Notes under the pieces: model-generated
The model's input: the letters and a program-made list of their open reading frames with translations, nothing else
The model's database searches: none
What the model was told of the DNA's origin: nothing
Shown here: positions 28,842-38,294 of the stretch, piece by piece
How positions within the stretch are numbered: position 1 is the first letter of the stretch
How the letters are laid out: every line of letters begins with the position of its first letter
DNA from: Psychrobacter sp. NZS113
GTDB lineage: Bacteria > Pseudomonadota > Gammaproteobacteria > Pseudomonadales > Moraxellaceae
Assembly: GCF_015864825.1 (NCBI RefSeq)
Contig: NZ_JADYWL010000001.1
Coordinates: 558,001 to 622,000 of the forward strand
Direction of reading: 5' to 3'
DNA: 64,000 nucleotides
Translations under genes and position numbers: made by a program

Positions 28842-29378
28842 TTACTCCACTATCTCACCATGCGCCTTCACATCACCTTTCTTACCATCTGGCACAATCA
28901 CGATAGGTAGCACCAGCCCTTTCGCAAAATCATCAGAAAACACATAATCATAGCTACTGGCAGCGATGTCGGGCGTGGTATGAATGATAAGTGTCATGTC
29001 TTTACTATCGGTTAGCTCATGCGAGACATAGGTCTCACTCAGCTGATCCAAGGCTTTTGATAGTGCCTCATTACTTGCCATGCTCACCGTCAGATTATGC
29101 TGCGCCGTGGCATTATCCACTTTGAAGTAATCCGCATAGTCCTGCACATTTTGGCTATCGAGCGCAAACGGATACTGATAATTGCTGATATCAGCAGGCG
29201 CTTCACCGCTCGCGACTAGAGACCAGTCGACAGTGTTTTCAGCTACTTCTGAACTTTCTGCGGTCGTGACGGCAGCTTCAGAGGTTTGGTCAGTCGTCTC
29301 AGTATTGTTGCCACAACCTGTTAACGCCCACATACTGGCCGTCGTAATTATCAATGTACTCATTAAGCGCTTAACCAT
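28842..29378 (-). CDS. small lipoprotein of unknown function
   Basis: A 178-residue exported lipoprotein. The signal peptide MVKRLMSTLIITTASMWALTGC ends in lipobox LTGC. A Thr/Glu/Ser-rich linker follows, then a domain of about 120 residues (WSLVASGEAPADISNYQYPFALDS onward) of no family I recognise. AAGAGGA lies seven bases before ATG 29378, which is preferred over the ATG at 29405. The probable location is the outer membrane, since Gly at +2 gives no Asp retention signal. Confidence 0.7.
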   Translation of the reverse strand: MVKRLMSTLIITTASMWALTGCGNNTETTDQTSEAAVTTAESSEVAENTVDWSLVASGEAPADISNYQYPFALDSQNVQDYADYFKVDNATAQHNLTVSMASNEALSKALDQLSETYVSHELTDSKDMTLIIHTTPDIAASSYDYVFSDDFAKGLVLPIVIVPDGKKGDVKAHGEIVE

Positions 29379-29501
29379 CGACGTATCCTCTTGATTGATC
29401 ATCATCGTATTGTATATATGCGCTATTTTGACAGCTTTTGTTATGGTTCTCTAGAGAAATGCAGTAAACAAACGATTGTTATACCAACATCCATAAGACA
29501 G

Positions 29502-29552
29502 GCAGGTTATATAAATAGCCAGGTTATATAAATAGCCAGGTTGTATAAAAAT
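29502..29552. repeat. three 17-bp tandem units
   Basis: The units are GCAGGTTATATAAATAG, CCAGGTTATATAAATAG and CCAGGTTGTATAAAAAT. They lie between two minus-strand lipoprotein genes, upstream of the 28842-29378 gene, in an A+T-rich stretch where a promoter would be expected. Confidence 0.85.
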
Positions 29553-29557
29553 GCGCA

Positions 29558-29588
29558 CAAAAAAACAGCCACCTTATGATGACTGTTT
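29558..29588 (-). terminator. terminator of the MliC-like lipoprotein gene
   Basis: On the minus strand AAACAGTCA pairs with TGGCTGTTT (one G-U pair) and is followed by a run of T. It lies 36 bp after the stop at 29625. Confidence 0.65.
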
Positions 29589-29624
29589 AATGTGTACTAT
29601 CGCTTTCTACTTATGATTATTTTA

Positions 29625-30053
29625 CTAGATTTGGCAGCTGACGTTATACTCTGTACCATCTGCCCATTTGATAGCGAAGATACCTTTGTCTTCTTTCATG
29701 TGCCATGCATAGACCGCGTCTGGGCTTGAATCATTGACATAACTTGCGACATGATCTTGCGCATCACCATTTAGGATAACTGGCTGTGATGCCCATTTTA
29801 CTTTAGGTAACGTCACGTTTAGCATGACTTGTTTCTTATTAATAGATTGTTTTGCCGTGATGATACTGTCATCAGTACAAGTATAAGGCGCTGGTGCCAT
29901 ACGATCGTAAGCAGCACTAGGCATGGTCTCTGATGCCGGTGTGTCTGACTCAGGCACGTCTGATGTATTTGGAGTAGTCGGAGCAGTAGTTGCACAAGCG
30001 CTTAATAGGGCGAGGGCAGGTAGAGCTGCGATAATTTTAGTAAGGGTATTCAT
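29625..30053 (-). CDS. lipoprotein, possibly MliC-type lysozyme inhibitor
   Basis: A 142-residue lipoprotein. The signal peptide MNTLTKIIAALPALALLSAC ends in lipobox LSAC, followed by a Thr/Pro-rich linker. The C-terminal domain starts YTCTDDSIITAKQ and ends KGIFAIKWADGTEYNVSCQI. The two terminal cysteines and the YxC...A.W......C layout resemble MliC/PliC inhibitors of C-type lysozyme. The resemblance is moderate. GGAGA lies six bases before ATG 30053, preferred over 30083. Confidence 0.6.
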   Translation of the reverse strand: MNTLTKIIAALPALALLSACATTAPTTPNTSDVPESDTPASETMPSAAYDRMAPAPYTCTDDSIITAKQSINKKQVMLNVTLPKVKWASQPVILNGDAQDHVASYVNDSSPDAVYAWHMKEDKGIFAIKWADGTEYNVSCQI

Positions 30054-30276
30054 GGTCTTCTCCAAAGATATAGACGGTATCATGTAATTATATTTAAGTA
30101 TTCGTTAAGCTTATAGCCATATAGTACCCAAAACAAACCCAGGGAAATGTTAGAAATTGTTTGTTACATGTTTGCTTTGTCACACAATCGCTGACTAATG
30201 TAATGTCTCATTTTGAGTGTGTCGGAAGACAATTAAAGCAATAGATGATACGGGTTAAAAATGATCTCACACACAT
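30054..30276. other. intergenic region upstream of the MliC-like gene
   Basis: This A+T-rich stretch between the terminator of ygiQ and the lipoprotein start should hold the lipoprotein promoter on the minus strand. I see no box pair good enough to call and no open frame worth listing. Confidence 0.4.
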
Positions 30277-30318
30277 AAAAAAGCGTCTATCGATATATGA
30301 ATCGATAGACGCTTTTTT
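30277..30318. terminator. bidirectional terminator after ygiQ
   Basis: AAAAAAGCGTCTATCGAT and ATCGATAGACGCTTTTTT form a perfect 18-bp stem with an ATATGA loop, 50 bp past the ygiQ stop. Confidence 0.88.
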
Positions 30319-30368
30319 GTTTTACTTAACATGCTCTGAATTGAGCATGCATTTCTATATCATGAACG

Positions 30369-32864
30369 CTATTTGGTTTTGCGCGGTGGCAGACCCGTAT
30401 GCTGGGTTTGAAAGTTACCCTTGCTGACACGCTTTTTGGTATTTTTGCTGGCTGTGTTTTTACCCGCTGCACCCTGAGCTGATGAACCATTGCTAGAGGC
30501 GTTACTATTTGACGAGTTAGTGCTGCGCTTGACCGAATCATTACCAAGTCGACTGTTCTTTTTACGCGCTGATTGATAGCTGTCTTGCGCGGCATCGCGG
30601 CCTTCTAAACTGGCGTTAAATGGTGGAATCAAGCAACCACGATTTTTACCAATCAAGTCACTACGTCCCATGTCTTGTAGTGCTTTACGCAACATTACCC
30701 AGTTTTTTGGATCGTGATAGCGCAAGAACGCTTTATGCAGTTTACGCTGCTTGCCAGATTTGACGATATCCATGTCACCTTCATCACGACTGATCTTATG
30801 TAGCGGATCTTTATGCGTGTGATACATGGTGGTCGCCGTCGCCATCGGGCTAGGATAAAATGCCTGTACTTGGTCAGCACGGTAGCCATGACTTTTGAGC
30901 CAAATAGCAAGATTCATCATGTCTTCATCTTTGGTGCCTGGATGAGCCGCGATGAAATAAGGAATCAGATATTGCTCTTTGCCTGCTTCTTGGCTGTACT
31001 GTTCAAACATGGCTTTGAATTTATCGTAGCTGCCCATGCCAGGCTTCATCATCTTCGATAGCACGCCTTCTTCAGAATGCTCTGGCGCAATTTTTAGATA
31101 ACCACCGACGTGATGACTGACCAATTCTTTGACGTATTCAGGGTCTTTAACAGCCAAGTCATAACGTAAACCAGATGCGATCAGAATCTTTTTCACGCCT
31201 TTGATGTCACGCGCTTTGCGATATAGCTTGGTTAAGTTACTGTGATCGGTAATCAGGTTTTCGCAGACGTCAGGGTATACACAAGAAGGCTTACGGCAGT
31301 TCTTCTCAATCGTCTCATCTTTACAGCTCAGACGGTACATGTTTGCCGTTGGACCACCAAGATCCGATATCACACCCGTAAAGTTAGGAGCGGTATCACG
31401 AATGGCTTCTACTTCGCGCAAGATAGAGTCTTCTGAGCGGCTTTGAATAATGCGACCTTCGTGCTCAGTGATCGAGCAGAACGTACAACCACCGAAACAA
31501 CCACGCATGATATTGACCGAAAACTTAATCATGTCATAAGCAGGGATACGCGCATCGCCATAGCTTGGGTGTGGCAGACGTGCATACGGCAAGTCAAAGA
31601 CGTAATCCATCTCTTCGGTTGATAGTGGCACTGGTGGCGGATTCAACCACACGTCAATTGAGGTGTGTGAGTTGCCTGCACCGCTGCTGTGACGCTGTAC
31701 GAGCGCACGGGCATTACCTGGGTTGGTCTCAAGATGCAAGATACGGCTAGCATGGGCATAAAGCACTGGGTCAGATTTGACGTGCTCATAATCCGGGAGA
31801 CGAATGACGGTTTTTTCACGTGGCGGCATTTTTAGCTTATGCTTGCGCGCCGTCATCGGCTTATTGTTTCTTCCCTCGGCAGTATCAAAGCCACGCATTT
31901 GTACCACTTGCGTCTCTTCATCTACTTGGTCAGCATTGATGATTTTATTGGTGACAGGCTCAGCCACAAACCCTTTGTATTGCGATGACATTGAAGACAT
32001 AGCTTGGCCAACAGGCGAGTCGCTCGGTTTTTCTTGCTCAATTGAGCAGCTATCAATGTCTTCAGTCATCACATACGGATTGATAATCGGATCAACACGA
32101 CCGACGGTATCGACATCGTTACTGGCGACTTCGGTCATATCGTCTTGCCAATGGCGGCGTGTTGGCGTCAATAGATATGACGTACCACGCAGCTTGCTCA
32201 TTTGCTCAAAACTATAGCCTTTTGACAAACCATGCACCACATCGACGATGGCGCGCTCAGCATTACCATACAATAAAACATCGGCACGGGCATCCATCAA
32301 GATACTACGACGGACTTTATCCGACCAGTAATCATAATGAGCGATACGGCGTAGACTACCTTCGATACCGCCCAAGATGATTGGCACATCAGGATACGCT
32401 TCGCGGCAGCGCTGGCTATAGACGATAGCGGCACGGTCGGGGCGTTTATTGGCCACGTTGCCTGGTGAGTAAGCGTCATCGCTACGAATCTTGCGATCAG
32501 CGGTATAGCGATTGATCATGCTATCCATGTTGCCTGCAGTCACGCCATAAGCATAGACAGGTTTGCCCAGTTCCATAAAGGCGTCTTTGCTCTTCCAATC
32601 GGGCTGAGCAATGATACCCACGCGAAACCCTTGCGACTCTAGTAGACGACCGATGATCGCCATACCAAAGCTTGGGTGATCGACATAAGCGTCACCTGAA
32701 ATGATGATGACATCACAGGCATCCCAGCCCAAATCATCCATCTCTTTGCGACTCATAGGCAGATAGGGCGCAGGCTCGTAGCAGCTCGCCCAGTGTTTGT
32801 CGTAATCGAAAAGAGGTTTTGTGCCTTGTTTAAAGGCGGTGCGGGCGATGGTATCGGCAGACAT
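30369..32864 (-). CDS. ygiQ: YgiQ family radical SAM protein
   Basis: An 831-residue protein with an N-terminal cobalamin-binding-like domain ([17 protein letters not shown]), the radical SAM cluster CFGGCTFC (Cys456, 460, 463) in the middle and the UPF0313/YgiQ C-terminal domain. It ends in a Ser/Asn/Lys-rich basic tail. A loop of about 100 residues (roughly 250-350) explains part of the extra length over E. coli YgiQ. The molecular function of the family is not settled. ATG 32864 is chosen because the protein MSADTIAR matches the family start; the ORF could extend to 32894. Confidence 0.9.
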   Translation of the reverse strand: MSADTIARTAFKQGTKPLFDYDKHWASCYEPAPYLPMSRKEMDDLGWDACDVIIISGDAYVDHPSFGMAIIGRLLESQGFRVGIIAQPDWKSKDAFMELGKPVYAYGVTAGNMDSMINRYTADRKIRSDDAYSPGNVANKRPDRAAIVYSQRCREAYPDVPIILGGIEGSLRRIAHYDYWSDKVRRSILMDARADVLLYGNAERAIVDVVHGLSKGYSFEQMSKLRGTSYLLTPTRRHWQDDMTEVASNDVDTVGRVDPIINPYVMTEDIDSCSIEQEKPSDSPVGQAMSSMSSQYKGFVAEPVTNKIINADQVDEETQVVQMRGFDTAEGRNNKPMTARKHKLKMPPREKTVIRLPDYEHVKSDPVLYAHASRILHLETNPGNARALVQRHSSGAGNSHTSIDVWLNPPPVPLSTEEMDYVFDLPYARLPHPSYGDARIPAYDMIKFSVNIMRGCFGGCTFCSITEHEGRIIQSRSEDSILREVEAIRDTAPNFTGVISDLGGPTANMYRLSCKDETIEKNCRKPSCVYPDVCENLITDHSNLTKLYRKARDIKGVKKILIASGLRYDLAVKDPEYVKELVSHHVGGYLKIAPEHSEEGVLSKMMKPGMGSYDKFKAMFEQYSQEAGKEQYLIPYFIAAHPGTKDEDMMNLAIWLKSHGYRADQVQAFYPSPMATATTMYHTHKDPLHKISRDEGDMDIVKSGKQRKLHKAFLRYHDPKNWVMLRKALQDMGRSDLIGKNRGCLIPPFNASLEGRDAAQDSYQSARKKNSRLGNDSVKRSTNSSNSNASSNGSSAQGAAGKNTASKNTKKRVSKGNFQTQHTGLPPRKTK

Positions 32865-32894
32865 GGGCGGACCTGTTGAATAGAAAAATGGCAC

Positions 32895-32931
32895 TAAAAA
32901 AAGCCGTTATTCATTAAAAATATTAACGGCT
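32895..32931 (-). terminator. terminator-like hairpin in the ygiQ leader
   Basis: On the minus strand AGCCGTTA and TAACGGCT form an 8-bp stem followed by TTTTTTT. It ends 31 bp upstream of the ygiQ start. The upstream gene already has its own terminator at 33036-33067, so this one may act as an attenuator of ygiQ. Confidence 0.55.
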
Positions 32932-33035
32932 CATTTAAAAACGCTCATTTTAACATGAATCCAACTCACTATGCGACCTATTCTATGATGGGCGATTAAT
33001 GATAAGTTATTGATAGTGTGGAATAATCTATAAGT

Positions 33036-33067
33036 AAAAAGGTTCCTAAATTGTTAGAAACCTTTTT
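33036..33067. terminator. terminator of the 33118-33897 lipoprotein gene
   Basis: AAAAAGGTTcCTAA pairs with TTAGaAACCTTTTT around a short ATTG loop, 50 bp past the stop codon on the minus strand. A/T tracts make it bidirectional. Confidence 0.78.
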
Positions 33068-33117
33068 GATTTGACCCGTTATTCTTGATTTACCCTGTCA
33101 TAAGTACAGAAAACTGA

Positions 33118-33897
33118 CTACTCTAATAGCTGAAACGGAAAGGTAACCACGTCGAATGCTAGGGCAAAAGGTAGCAATACAAGCTTCTGCGCCGTATTTG
33201 CACCATTACTAGATACGTGGCTCTGCGTGGTTTTTGAGTAAAAACTCACCATATAAGGCTTAGATAAAGGGCGGTAATTCGACTGGATCATGCTTAGATT
33301 ACTGACCTGCGGATAGATAGCACCTTTGACAGGAACGCTGAAGCAAAAGCGTTGGGCATTGATGCGCTGATCACTGGCTGAAGTACATTCTTTACCACTG
33401 TTTTGCAAAAAGAACTGATAGTCAGAGCGTTTAAATTCGTCTTTTAACTTGGCATAAGAAAGCTTCATCTCTCCCTGAAAATACCCATCATTATTTGGCA
33501 CATAAAAATTCATGTCGTTATCGACTTGGATATTTTTGGGCGTCAAGTTACCTAGTAAGCTGATCATCTCTGTCCCACCTTGGGTCAGTACATAGCTGTT
33601 CTTTTCACCGACGATAACCATGGACGCGTTTGGCATTTTTGGCAACGCTTGAGCAGGACGTCCAAAAGCAATGATTTGATCTTCAGATAACACATTCTTG
33701 GTGGTACTCGTGCTGGTATGACTGTCATTGTCTAGTAATGAGCTGGTAGCACAGCCTGAGGTCGCTAGCAACGCCGCCAATGAGGCACCCATAATCACTG
33801 CTTTTGAGTTAAATTTGATTGGTAATATAGTGTGACGCTTATCGATTTTACTGGTGCTTTCTAGTTTGTCTGCAGGTGTGCCTTTATGCTGAGTCAT
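33118..33897 (-). CDS. predicted lipoprotein of unknown function
   Basis: A 259-residue protein with a basic, polar N terminus of about 32 residues, then a hydrophobic segment with lipobox LATSGC (cysteine near 49). The start at 33897 has a good ribosome site (AAGGA eight bases upstream), but a shorter start near the VIMGASLAALLA segment would give a normal signal peptide. The C terminus LLPFALAFDVVTFPFQLLE resembles the closing segment of YceK/YidQ-type lipoproteins. Two cysteines near 168 and 182 may pair. The function is unknown. Confidence 0.65.
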   Translation of the reverse strand: MTQHKGTPADKLESTSKIDKRHTILPIKFNSKAVIMGASLAALLATSGCATSSLLDNDSHTSTSTTKNVLSEDQIIAFGRPAQALPKMPNASMVIVGEKNSYVLTQGGTEMISLLGNLTPKNIQVDNDMNFYVPNNDGYFQGEMKLSYAKLKDEFKRSDYQFFLQNSGKECTSASDQRINAQRFCFSVPVKGAIYPQVSNLSMIQSNYRPLSKPYMVSFYSKTTQSHVSSNGANTAQKLVLLPFALAFDVVTFPFQLLE

Positions 33898-34239
33898 GCT
33901 CTATTTCCTTGTCTATGATAATTGACTATCGACTATTAATATTGGCTCTTTTTTTGATGATTATTATTAAACTTTCGTTGATATGGTACATGGTTTGGAC
34001 ATGCCTTATCTACTAATAATTCATATTCTATTGAACAAAATACTTGAGCCACTGTGTGTAAAGCAGAACAGAACCTAAGTATGAATAGAAGACTTAGCGT
34101 CTTACTTTTATTAGTCATTATCACAGCGTCTATCTGATAACAGATGGATAGCAGATGTATAGTTAAAGGTTTGTTTCGATTACAGATTGTACTTTTTCTA
34201 CAGTGGCTACTTTATTTTTCTGATACCCAAAAGATATTG
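33898..34239. other. intergenic region upstream of the ammonium transporter
   Basis: This A+T-rich divergent region should contain the promoter of the minus-strand lipoprotein and any NtrC sites for the sigma54 promoter at 34240. I see no convincing NtrC palindrome. A 62-codon minus-strand frame at 33936-34124 has no ribosome site and no recognisable product. Confidence 0.4.
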
Positions 34240-34254
34240 TGGCACACGCTTTGC
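34240..34254 (+). promoter_or_regulatory. sigma54 (-24/-12) promoter of the ammonium transporter
   Basis: TGGCAC-ACGCT-TTGC is an exact match to the sigma54 core consensus TGGCAC-N5-TTGC, with the invariant GG and GC ten bases apart. It lies 94 bp before the GTG start, and transcription would begin near 34266. Ammonium transporter genes are classic NtrC/sigma54 targets, so nitrogen-limited expression is a strong inference. Confidence 0.75.
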
Positions 34255-34347
34255 TTTCTCTTTAGTCGGGTCTATTGATAGAGATAGGCTTATAAAAACA
34301 ATATATATATAAATATTATAAAACCGATAATTGTTTGGAGAAATAAA

Positions 34348-35727
34348 GTGAAAGCATCCTATTTGAGTTTGGAGAAGGTATCTGTTTTATGTAAATCCTT
34401 TTGCTCTAAAGTACTGTTGATGAGCGCGGTACTGTTTGGGATTATGTCTAGCGCAACGGCTGCTGAAGAAGCGACTCTGACAGTAGCACAGTTACTTGAG
34501 TACCAGAATATTGCATGGATTATTTGGGGCGGAGTGCTAGTGTTCTTTATGCAGGCAGGATTTGCATTGTTAGAGAGCGGATCGGTACGTGCGAAGAACA
34601 CTGTAAATGTCATGATGAAAAACTATACCGATATGTGTATCGGTGGTTTGGCCTTTTATCTCGTTGGTTTTGGGTTGATGATGGGCACCAATGACTCAGG
34701 ATTCTTCGGTACAGATCACTTTATGCCAGTGAATTTGTCTAATATGGATTGGGCATTGATGTTTTTCCAAATGATGTTTGCTGCCACAGCCGTTACGGTA
34801 GCGAGTGGGGCAATGGCGGAGCGAGTATCCTTTGTGGGCTACGCGGTAGCTGCATGTATTATTTGCTTGTTCATTTATCCTGTCTTCGCCAGTTGGGTAT
34901 GGGGTGGGTATTTTGGTGGTACGGGTTGGCTATCTGAGCTTGGTTTCATTGATTTTGCTGGCTCTACGGTGGTTCATTCTATCGGTGGTTGGTTGGCACT
35001 GGCAGGCATATTGGTCATTGGCCCAAGGTTAGGTCGTTTCGCACCTGATGGTACGCCGCGATTGATAGCAGGTCACAATATGACATTAGTTGCACTTGGT
35101 GGTTTTATATTGTGGTTTGGTTGGTTTGGGTTCAATGCGGGTTCCACACTATCTATCACTGGCAATATCGGCCTAATTGCAGTCAATACATTCGTAGCAG
35201 CGATCAGTGCGGTAGTGAGTTATATGCTCATCTCAAAAGCATTGAACAAAGCCATTTTACTCAGTGATAGTGTCAACGCCAGTTTGATTGGTTTGGTGTC
35301 CATTACTGCAGGTTGTGCGACAACGACGCCGATCTTCGCTGTTATCATCGGTGCAGTTTCCTCCGCTATTTATATCTTATCGACACAAGCATTATTGAAA
35401 CTAAAAATCGATGATGTGGTGTCAGCCGTTGCAGTGCATGGTTTTGGTGGTGCATGGGGCACGCTCGCGGCTGGACTGTTTTATTCAGAGGACTTATTTA
35501 ATTTATCACGTGTGGGCGTGCAAGCGCTTGGTGTGGGTGTGGCGCTAGTCTGGGGCTTGGGACTGGGACTCATCATGTATAAGTTGATTGATGTCAGCTT
35601 TGGGTTAAAAGCCAGTCGCTTGCATGAGCAGCGCGGCCTAGATTATACCGAGCACGCAGAGATTGGCTATCCAGAGTTTCAAAAGCAAATGTTTGATGCC
35701 AAAAACTTAACAGAGCGACATCTATAG
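34348..35727 (+). CDS. amtB: ammonium transporter, Amt family
   Basis: A 459-residue inner-membrane channel with an N-terminal signal-like segment ending SSATAA and 11 predicted membrane helices. The pore histidines are in STVVHSIGGW and AVHGFGGAWGT (twin-His motif). The start is GTG with GGAG seven bases upstream. No glnK gene is adjacent, unlike the usual glnK-amtB pair. The next gene starts 10 bp downstream. The cytoplasmic tail (LHEQRGLDYTEHAEIGYPEFQKQ) is typical of longer Amt proteins. Confidence 0.93.
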   Translation: MKASYLSLEKVSVLCKSFCSKVLLMSAVLFGIMSSATAAEEATLTVAQLLEYQNIAWIIWGGVLVFFMQAGFALLESGSVRAKNTVNVMMKNYTDMCIGGLAFYLVGFGLMMGTNDSGFFGTDHFMPVNLSNMDWALMFFQMMFAATAVTVASGAMAERVSFVGYAVAACIICLFIYPVFASWVWGGYFGGTGWLSELGFIDFAGSTVVHSIGGWLALAGILVIGPRLGRFAPDGTPRLIAGHNMTLVALGGFILWFGWFGFNAGSTLSITGNIGLIAVNTFVAAISAVVSYMLISKALNKAILLSDSVNASLIGLVSITAGCATTTPIFAVIIGAVSSAIYILSTQALLKLKIDDVVSAVAVHGFGGAWGTLAAGLFYSEDLFNLSRVGVQALGVGVALVWGLGLGLIMYKLIDVSFGLKASRLHEQRGLDYTEHAEIGYPEFQKQMFDAKNLTERHL

Positions 35728-35737
35728 GAGAAAACTG

Positions 35738-36361
35738 ATGAATATCGACACTCAATCAGTAAATCAAACCGTGTCCGCGATGGCAGTTGTACTGGCAAGG
35801 TATCTACACCCCGAAGAGGTAAAATTACTGACAACTCAGTGGCAACAGTACTCGACGGTATCTGTAAAGATGATGCAGCAGTGCGTTTTAGATGCGACGC
35901 GACGCTATCCTGAGCTACAAGAATACAAGTCTGATATTCGTAAAGGGTTTTGGAATACGATGCAGACAGACCATCAGCAGGTGGCCAAAGAAACGAATAA
36001 CGGTAACGATATTAATGAACAAAAATCTGTTTCTGAGTTGCTTCAAGCATTTTATACGGTGATGGAAGCAATTGGCCATCAGTTAGCCGAGTCAGACAAG
36101 CGCAGTTTTTTCCATATCATGCACCAAACTGTCTCGAAAGAACGCACCTTTAAAGGGCATTCTATCGACATTAATCAGTTCTTGGAAGGTGCACAGCCAG
36201 TCGTACCTGACAATGAGCATATTTTGAATAATCTGGTTCAGCTTGCTTATATTTGTTTGTGCGATATTGCTGGTCCTGTAGAAGCAGATGAAATACTATT
36301 TCAGGTCGCAGAAACTGCCAAACAAAGTCATCCAAGAGCAGTGGTCGAAAAGCTTTTTTAA
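35738..36361 (+). CDS. unknown protein cotranscribed with the ammonium transporter
   Basis: A 207-residue soluble, probably all-helical protein that I do not recognise. It starts 10 bp after the amt stop with GGAGAAAACTG before ATG, so it shares the sigma54-controlled transcript. Two similar-looking helical halves appear (LARYLHPEEVKLLTTQW; SDIRKGFWNTM; LAESDKRSFFHIM). It lacks the T-loop of PII proteins. A role in nitrogen metabolism is inferred from position only. Confidence 0.65.
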   Translation: MNIDTQSVNQTVSAMAVVLARYLHPEEVKLLTTQWQQYSTVSVKMMQQCVLDATRRYPELQEYKSDIRKGFWNTMQTDHQQVAKETNNGNDINEQKSVSELLQAFYTVMEAIGHQLAESDKRSFFHIMHQTVSKERTFKGHSIDINQFLEGAQPVVPDNEHILNNLVQLAYICLCDIAGPVEADEILFQVAETAKQSHPRAVVEKLF

Positions 36362-36429
36362 TGTCTTTTTGAATGAGAGCTTTGATATGAGATTGGGGCG
36401 TGTCTTTAGTCGCTTGATTCGATCTACAA

Positions 36430-36483
36430 TCATGACATCTATTTATTAATTATGACTGATTAACCATAATTAATAAGTCATGA
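36430..36483. repeat. inverted repeat between the amt operon and the lrp gene
   Basis: TTATTAATTATG and CATAATTAATAA pair around ACTGATTAAC, and outer TCATGA arms extend the stem with a bulge. A further GGCGTGTC/GACACGCC pair at 36397-36404 and 36482-36489 could close a larger structure. It lies between two convergent genes and may block transcription from both sides. Confidence 0.55.
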
Positions 36484-36495
36484 CACGCCTTGAAA

Positions 36496-36963
36496 TTAAT
36501 CTAACGTAATCTTCGTGCCACTCTTAGTGAAGTTCATCACAAACTGACTTTTAAAGTGGCGCACGTTATTTTCATAAGTTAGCAAGCCTGTGGTGAAACG
36601 ATGGTATTCGCTCATGTTTTTGGCATTGACCATCAACATAAAATCCGCATCACCTGATACCTCATAGCAGCTCATGACCTGTGGCTGCGAATGCATTAAG
36701 CGCTCAAACCGATGCTGCATCGACGTGTTTGAGCGAGCCATTTCTATCATTACGACCGCCGTCAGTCCATAGCCGACCTTATTAGGATCGACAATAGCGA
36801 CCTGCTTGGTAATAACACCAGTGTTTGTTAACGCTTGGATACGGCGCTGCGCTGTAGCGATAGATACATGGACACGTTCTGCGACTGTTTTTAAAGGTAA
36901 CGTGGCATCCTCTTGTAGCAAATTCAAAATAGCTTTATCAATATCATCTAAAACGTGGCTCAC
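36496..36963 (-). CDS. Lrp/AsnC family transcriptional regulator
   Basis: A 155-residue regulator with an N-terminal winged helix-turn-helix (LDDIDKAILNLLQEDATLPLKTVAERVHVSIATAQRRIQAL) and a C-terminal RAM ligand domain (LTAVVMIEMAR, CYEVSGDADFMLMV). The GTG at 36963 with GGAG upstream gives the family-standard length; a longer frame to 37041 adds only a hydrophobic stretch without a ribosome site. It is divergent from the EamA transporter at 37187, which it may control in response to an amino acid. That link is inferred. Confidence 0.87.
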   Translation of the reverse strand: MSHVLDDIDKAILNLLQEDATLPLKTVAERVHVSIATAQRRIQALTNTGVITKQVAIVDPNKVGYGLTAVVMIEMARSNTSMQHRFERLMHSQPQVMSCYEVSGDADFMLMVNAKNMSEYHRFTTGLLTYENNVRHFKSQFVMNFTKSGTKITLD

Positions 36964-37186
36964 GGTATTTTTCTCCAAGGATTCTACAAAGAACACTGCA
37001 AAGAACGCTGCTAAAAATTCTGTTATTAAACCTATTATCACTATAATTCAAAAACCGATAAATAATTGAATTATTAATAATTTTTTAGATAATTTTACTC
37101 ATATAAAGATAATTATAGAAATAATATCTCGTGAGGCATAAGTAAAATAGAACCTATCAACCAGTAGTTAGCCACGGACCATCACT

Positions 37187-38257
37187 GTGCTGACCATTGA
37201 TTTGTTTAACGACTACTATTTTACGGTGCTGCTCATGTCTATTTCTATATTATCCAATACGTTCGCCAGTACATTGGCATCCACAGTGTCGCGCATACCT
37301 TTACCTGCGATTTGGACAGCGGGCAGCACTCAGCAACGTACGTTAATATTGGGTGTGGTGTTGGCCGTATTGTCCAATGTGTTATTCGGTATTCTTTACG
37401 CATATAGTAGCTTTTTAGCGCCGTTATCAGGTACGCAAGTTTTCATCTGGCGTATGTTAGCGATGTGGGCAGCACTGGTTGGTTATTTAGTTATTAGTGG
37501 TCGTTTAGGGTTACACATTGATAAGCTAAAGGCATTACGTACGGCAAAGCAGTGGGCTTGGCTGTTATTACCGACGCCTATATTTCTCAGTCAATTTTGG
37601 CTATTTATGTGGGCACCGGTTAATTGTCAAGGTGTGCAAACGGCCATGGGTTACTTTTTATTTCCGCTCACCATGGTGTTGTTTGGTTGCTTATTATTTG
37701 GCGAAAAGTTAAGTCGTCTACAGTGGTTAGCAGTTGGCTTTGCGGCATTAGGAGTCGGTAGCGAGATTGTACGTACGCAGAGCATATCGTGGGCGACGCT
37801 TTGGGTTTGCGGGACTTATCCTGTGTATTATATTTTGCGTCGTCTACAGGGTATCGGTGCGGTAACTGGATTATTGGTAGATTTAAGCATTTGTGCGCCA
37901 TTTGCACTGGCTTACTTATTGCTTTTTGCACCGAGTAGTTTGGGGTTGGTGAGTGGTTCCGCGTTCTTTATCATGATGATTGCTGGGCTGGGTGTACTGA
38001 GTGTGTGGGCGATGAAAACCAACGTTGATGCCAGTCAAATGCTACCTGTAAATGTCTATGGCATGATGAGTTATCTGGAGCCTGCGTTATTATTTGTCTT
38101 AGCGATTACCGTATTGGGCAACCCATTTGAGTCAGCGATGATTTACAGCTATGGTTTAATTTGGGTCGGCATTGCTTGTTTGATTGCTCATGGCATTCGT
38201 CAATTACGCCAAGCTCGTAGAAATATACAATCTTTGGCAAAAGAGCCGATTACGTAA
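37187..38257 (+). CDS. EamA/RarD-like transporter
   Basis: A 356-residue membrane protein of the drug/metabolite transporter superfamily with about ten hydrophobic helices. Helix patterns LFGILYAYSSFLAPLSGTQVFIWRM and GYFLFPLTMVLFGCLLFGEKLSRLQWLAVG are typical of RarD. The GTG at 37187 has no clear ribosome site; ATG 37235 is an alternative. Divergent orientation from an Lrp-type regulator suggests export of an amino acid or related compound. Confidence 0.83.
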   Translation: MLTIDLFNDYYFTVLLMSISILSNTFASTLASTVSRIPLPAIWTAGSTQQRTLILGVVLAVLSNVLFGILYAYSSFLAPLSGTQVFIWRMLAMWAALVGYLVISGRLGLHIDKLKALRTAKQWAWLLLPTPIFLSQFWLFMWAPVNCQGVQTAMGYFLFPLTMVLFGCLLFGEKLSRLQWLAVGFAALGVGSEIVRTQSISWATLWVCGTYPVYYILRRLQGIGAVTGLLVDLSICAPFALAYLLLFAPSSLGLVSGSAFFIMMIAGLGVLSVWAMKTNVDASQMLPVNVYGMMSYLEPALLFVLAITVLGNPFESAMIYSYGLIWVGIACLIAHGIRQLRQARRNIQSLAKEPIT

Positions 38258-38294
38258 GAAAGCGAGTCATTTACTAATTAAATAGTAGATAAAT

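Noticed and set aside
33936..34124. 62-codon minus-strand frame upstream of the ammonium transporter
   Set aside because: No ribosome site, no recognisable product, and it lies in the A+T-rich region expected to hold regulatory sites.
36964..37041. Longer N terminus for the Lrp regulator
   Set aside because: The added hydrophobic residues are not part of Lrp proteins, and the GTG at 36963 has the ribosome site.
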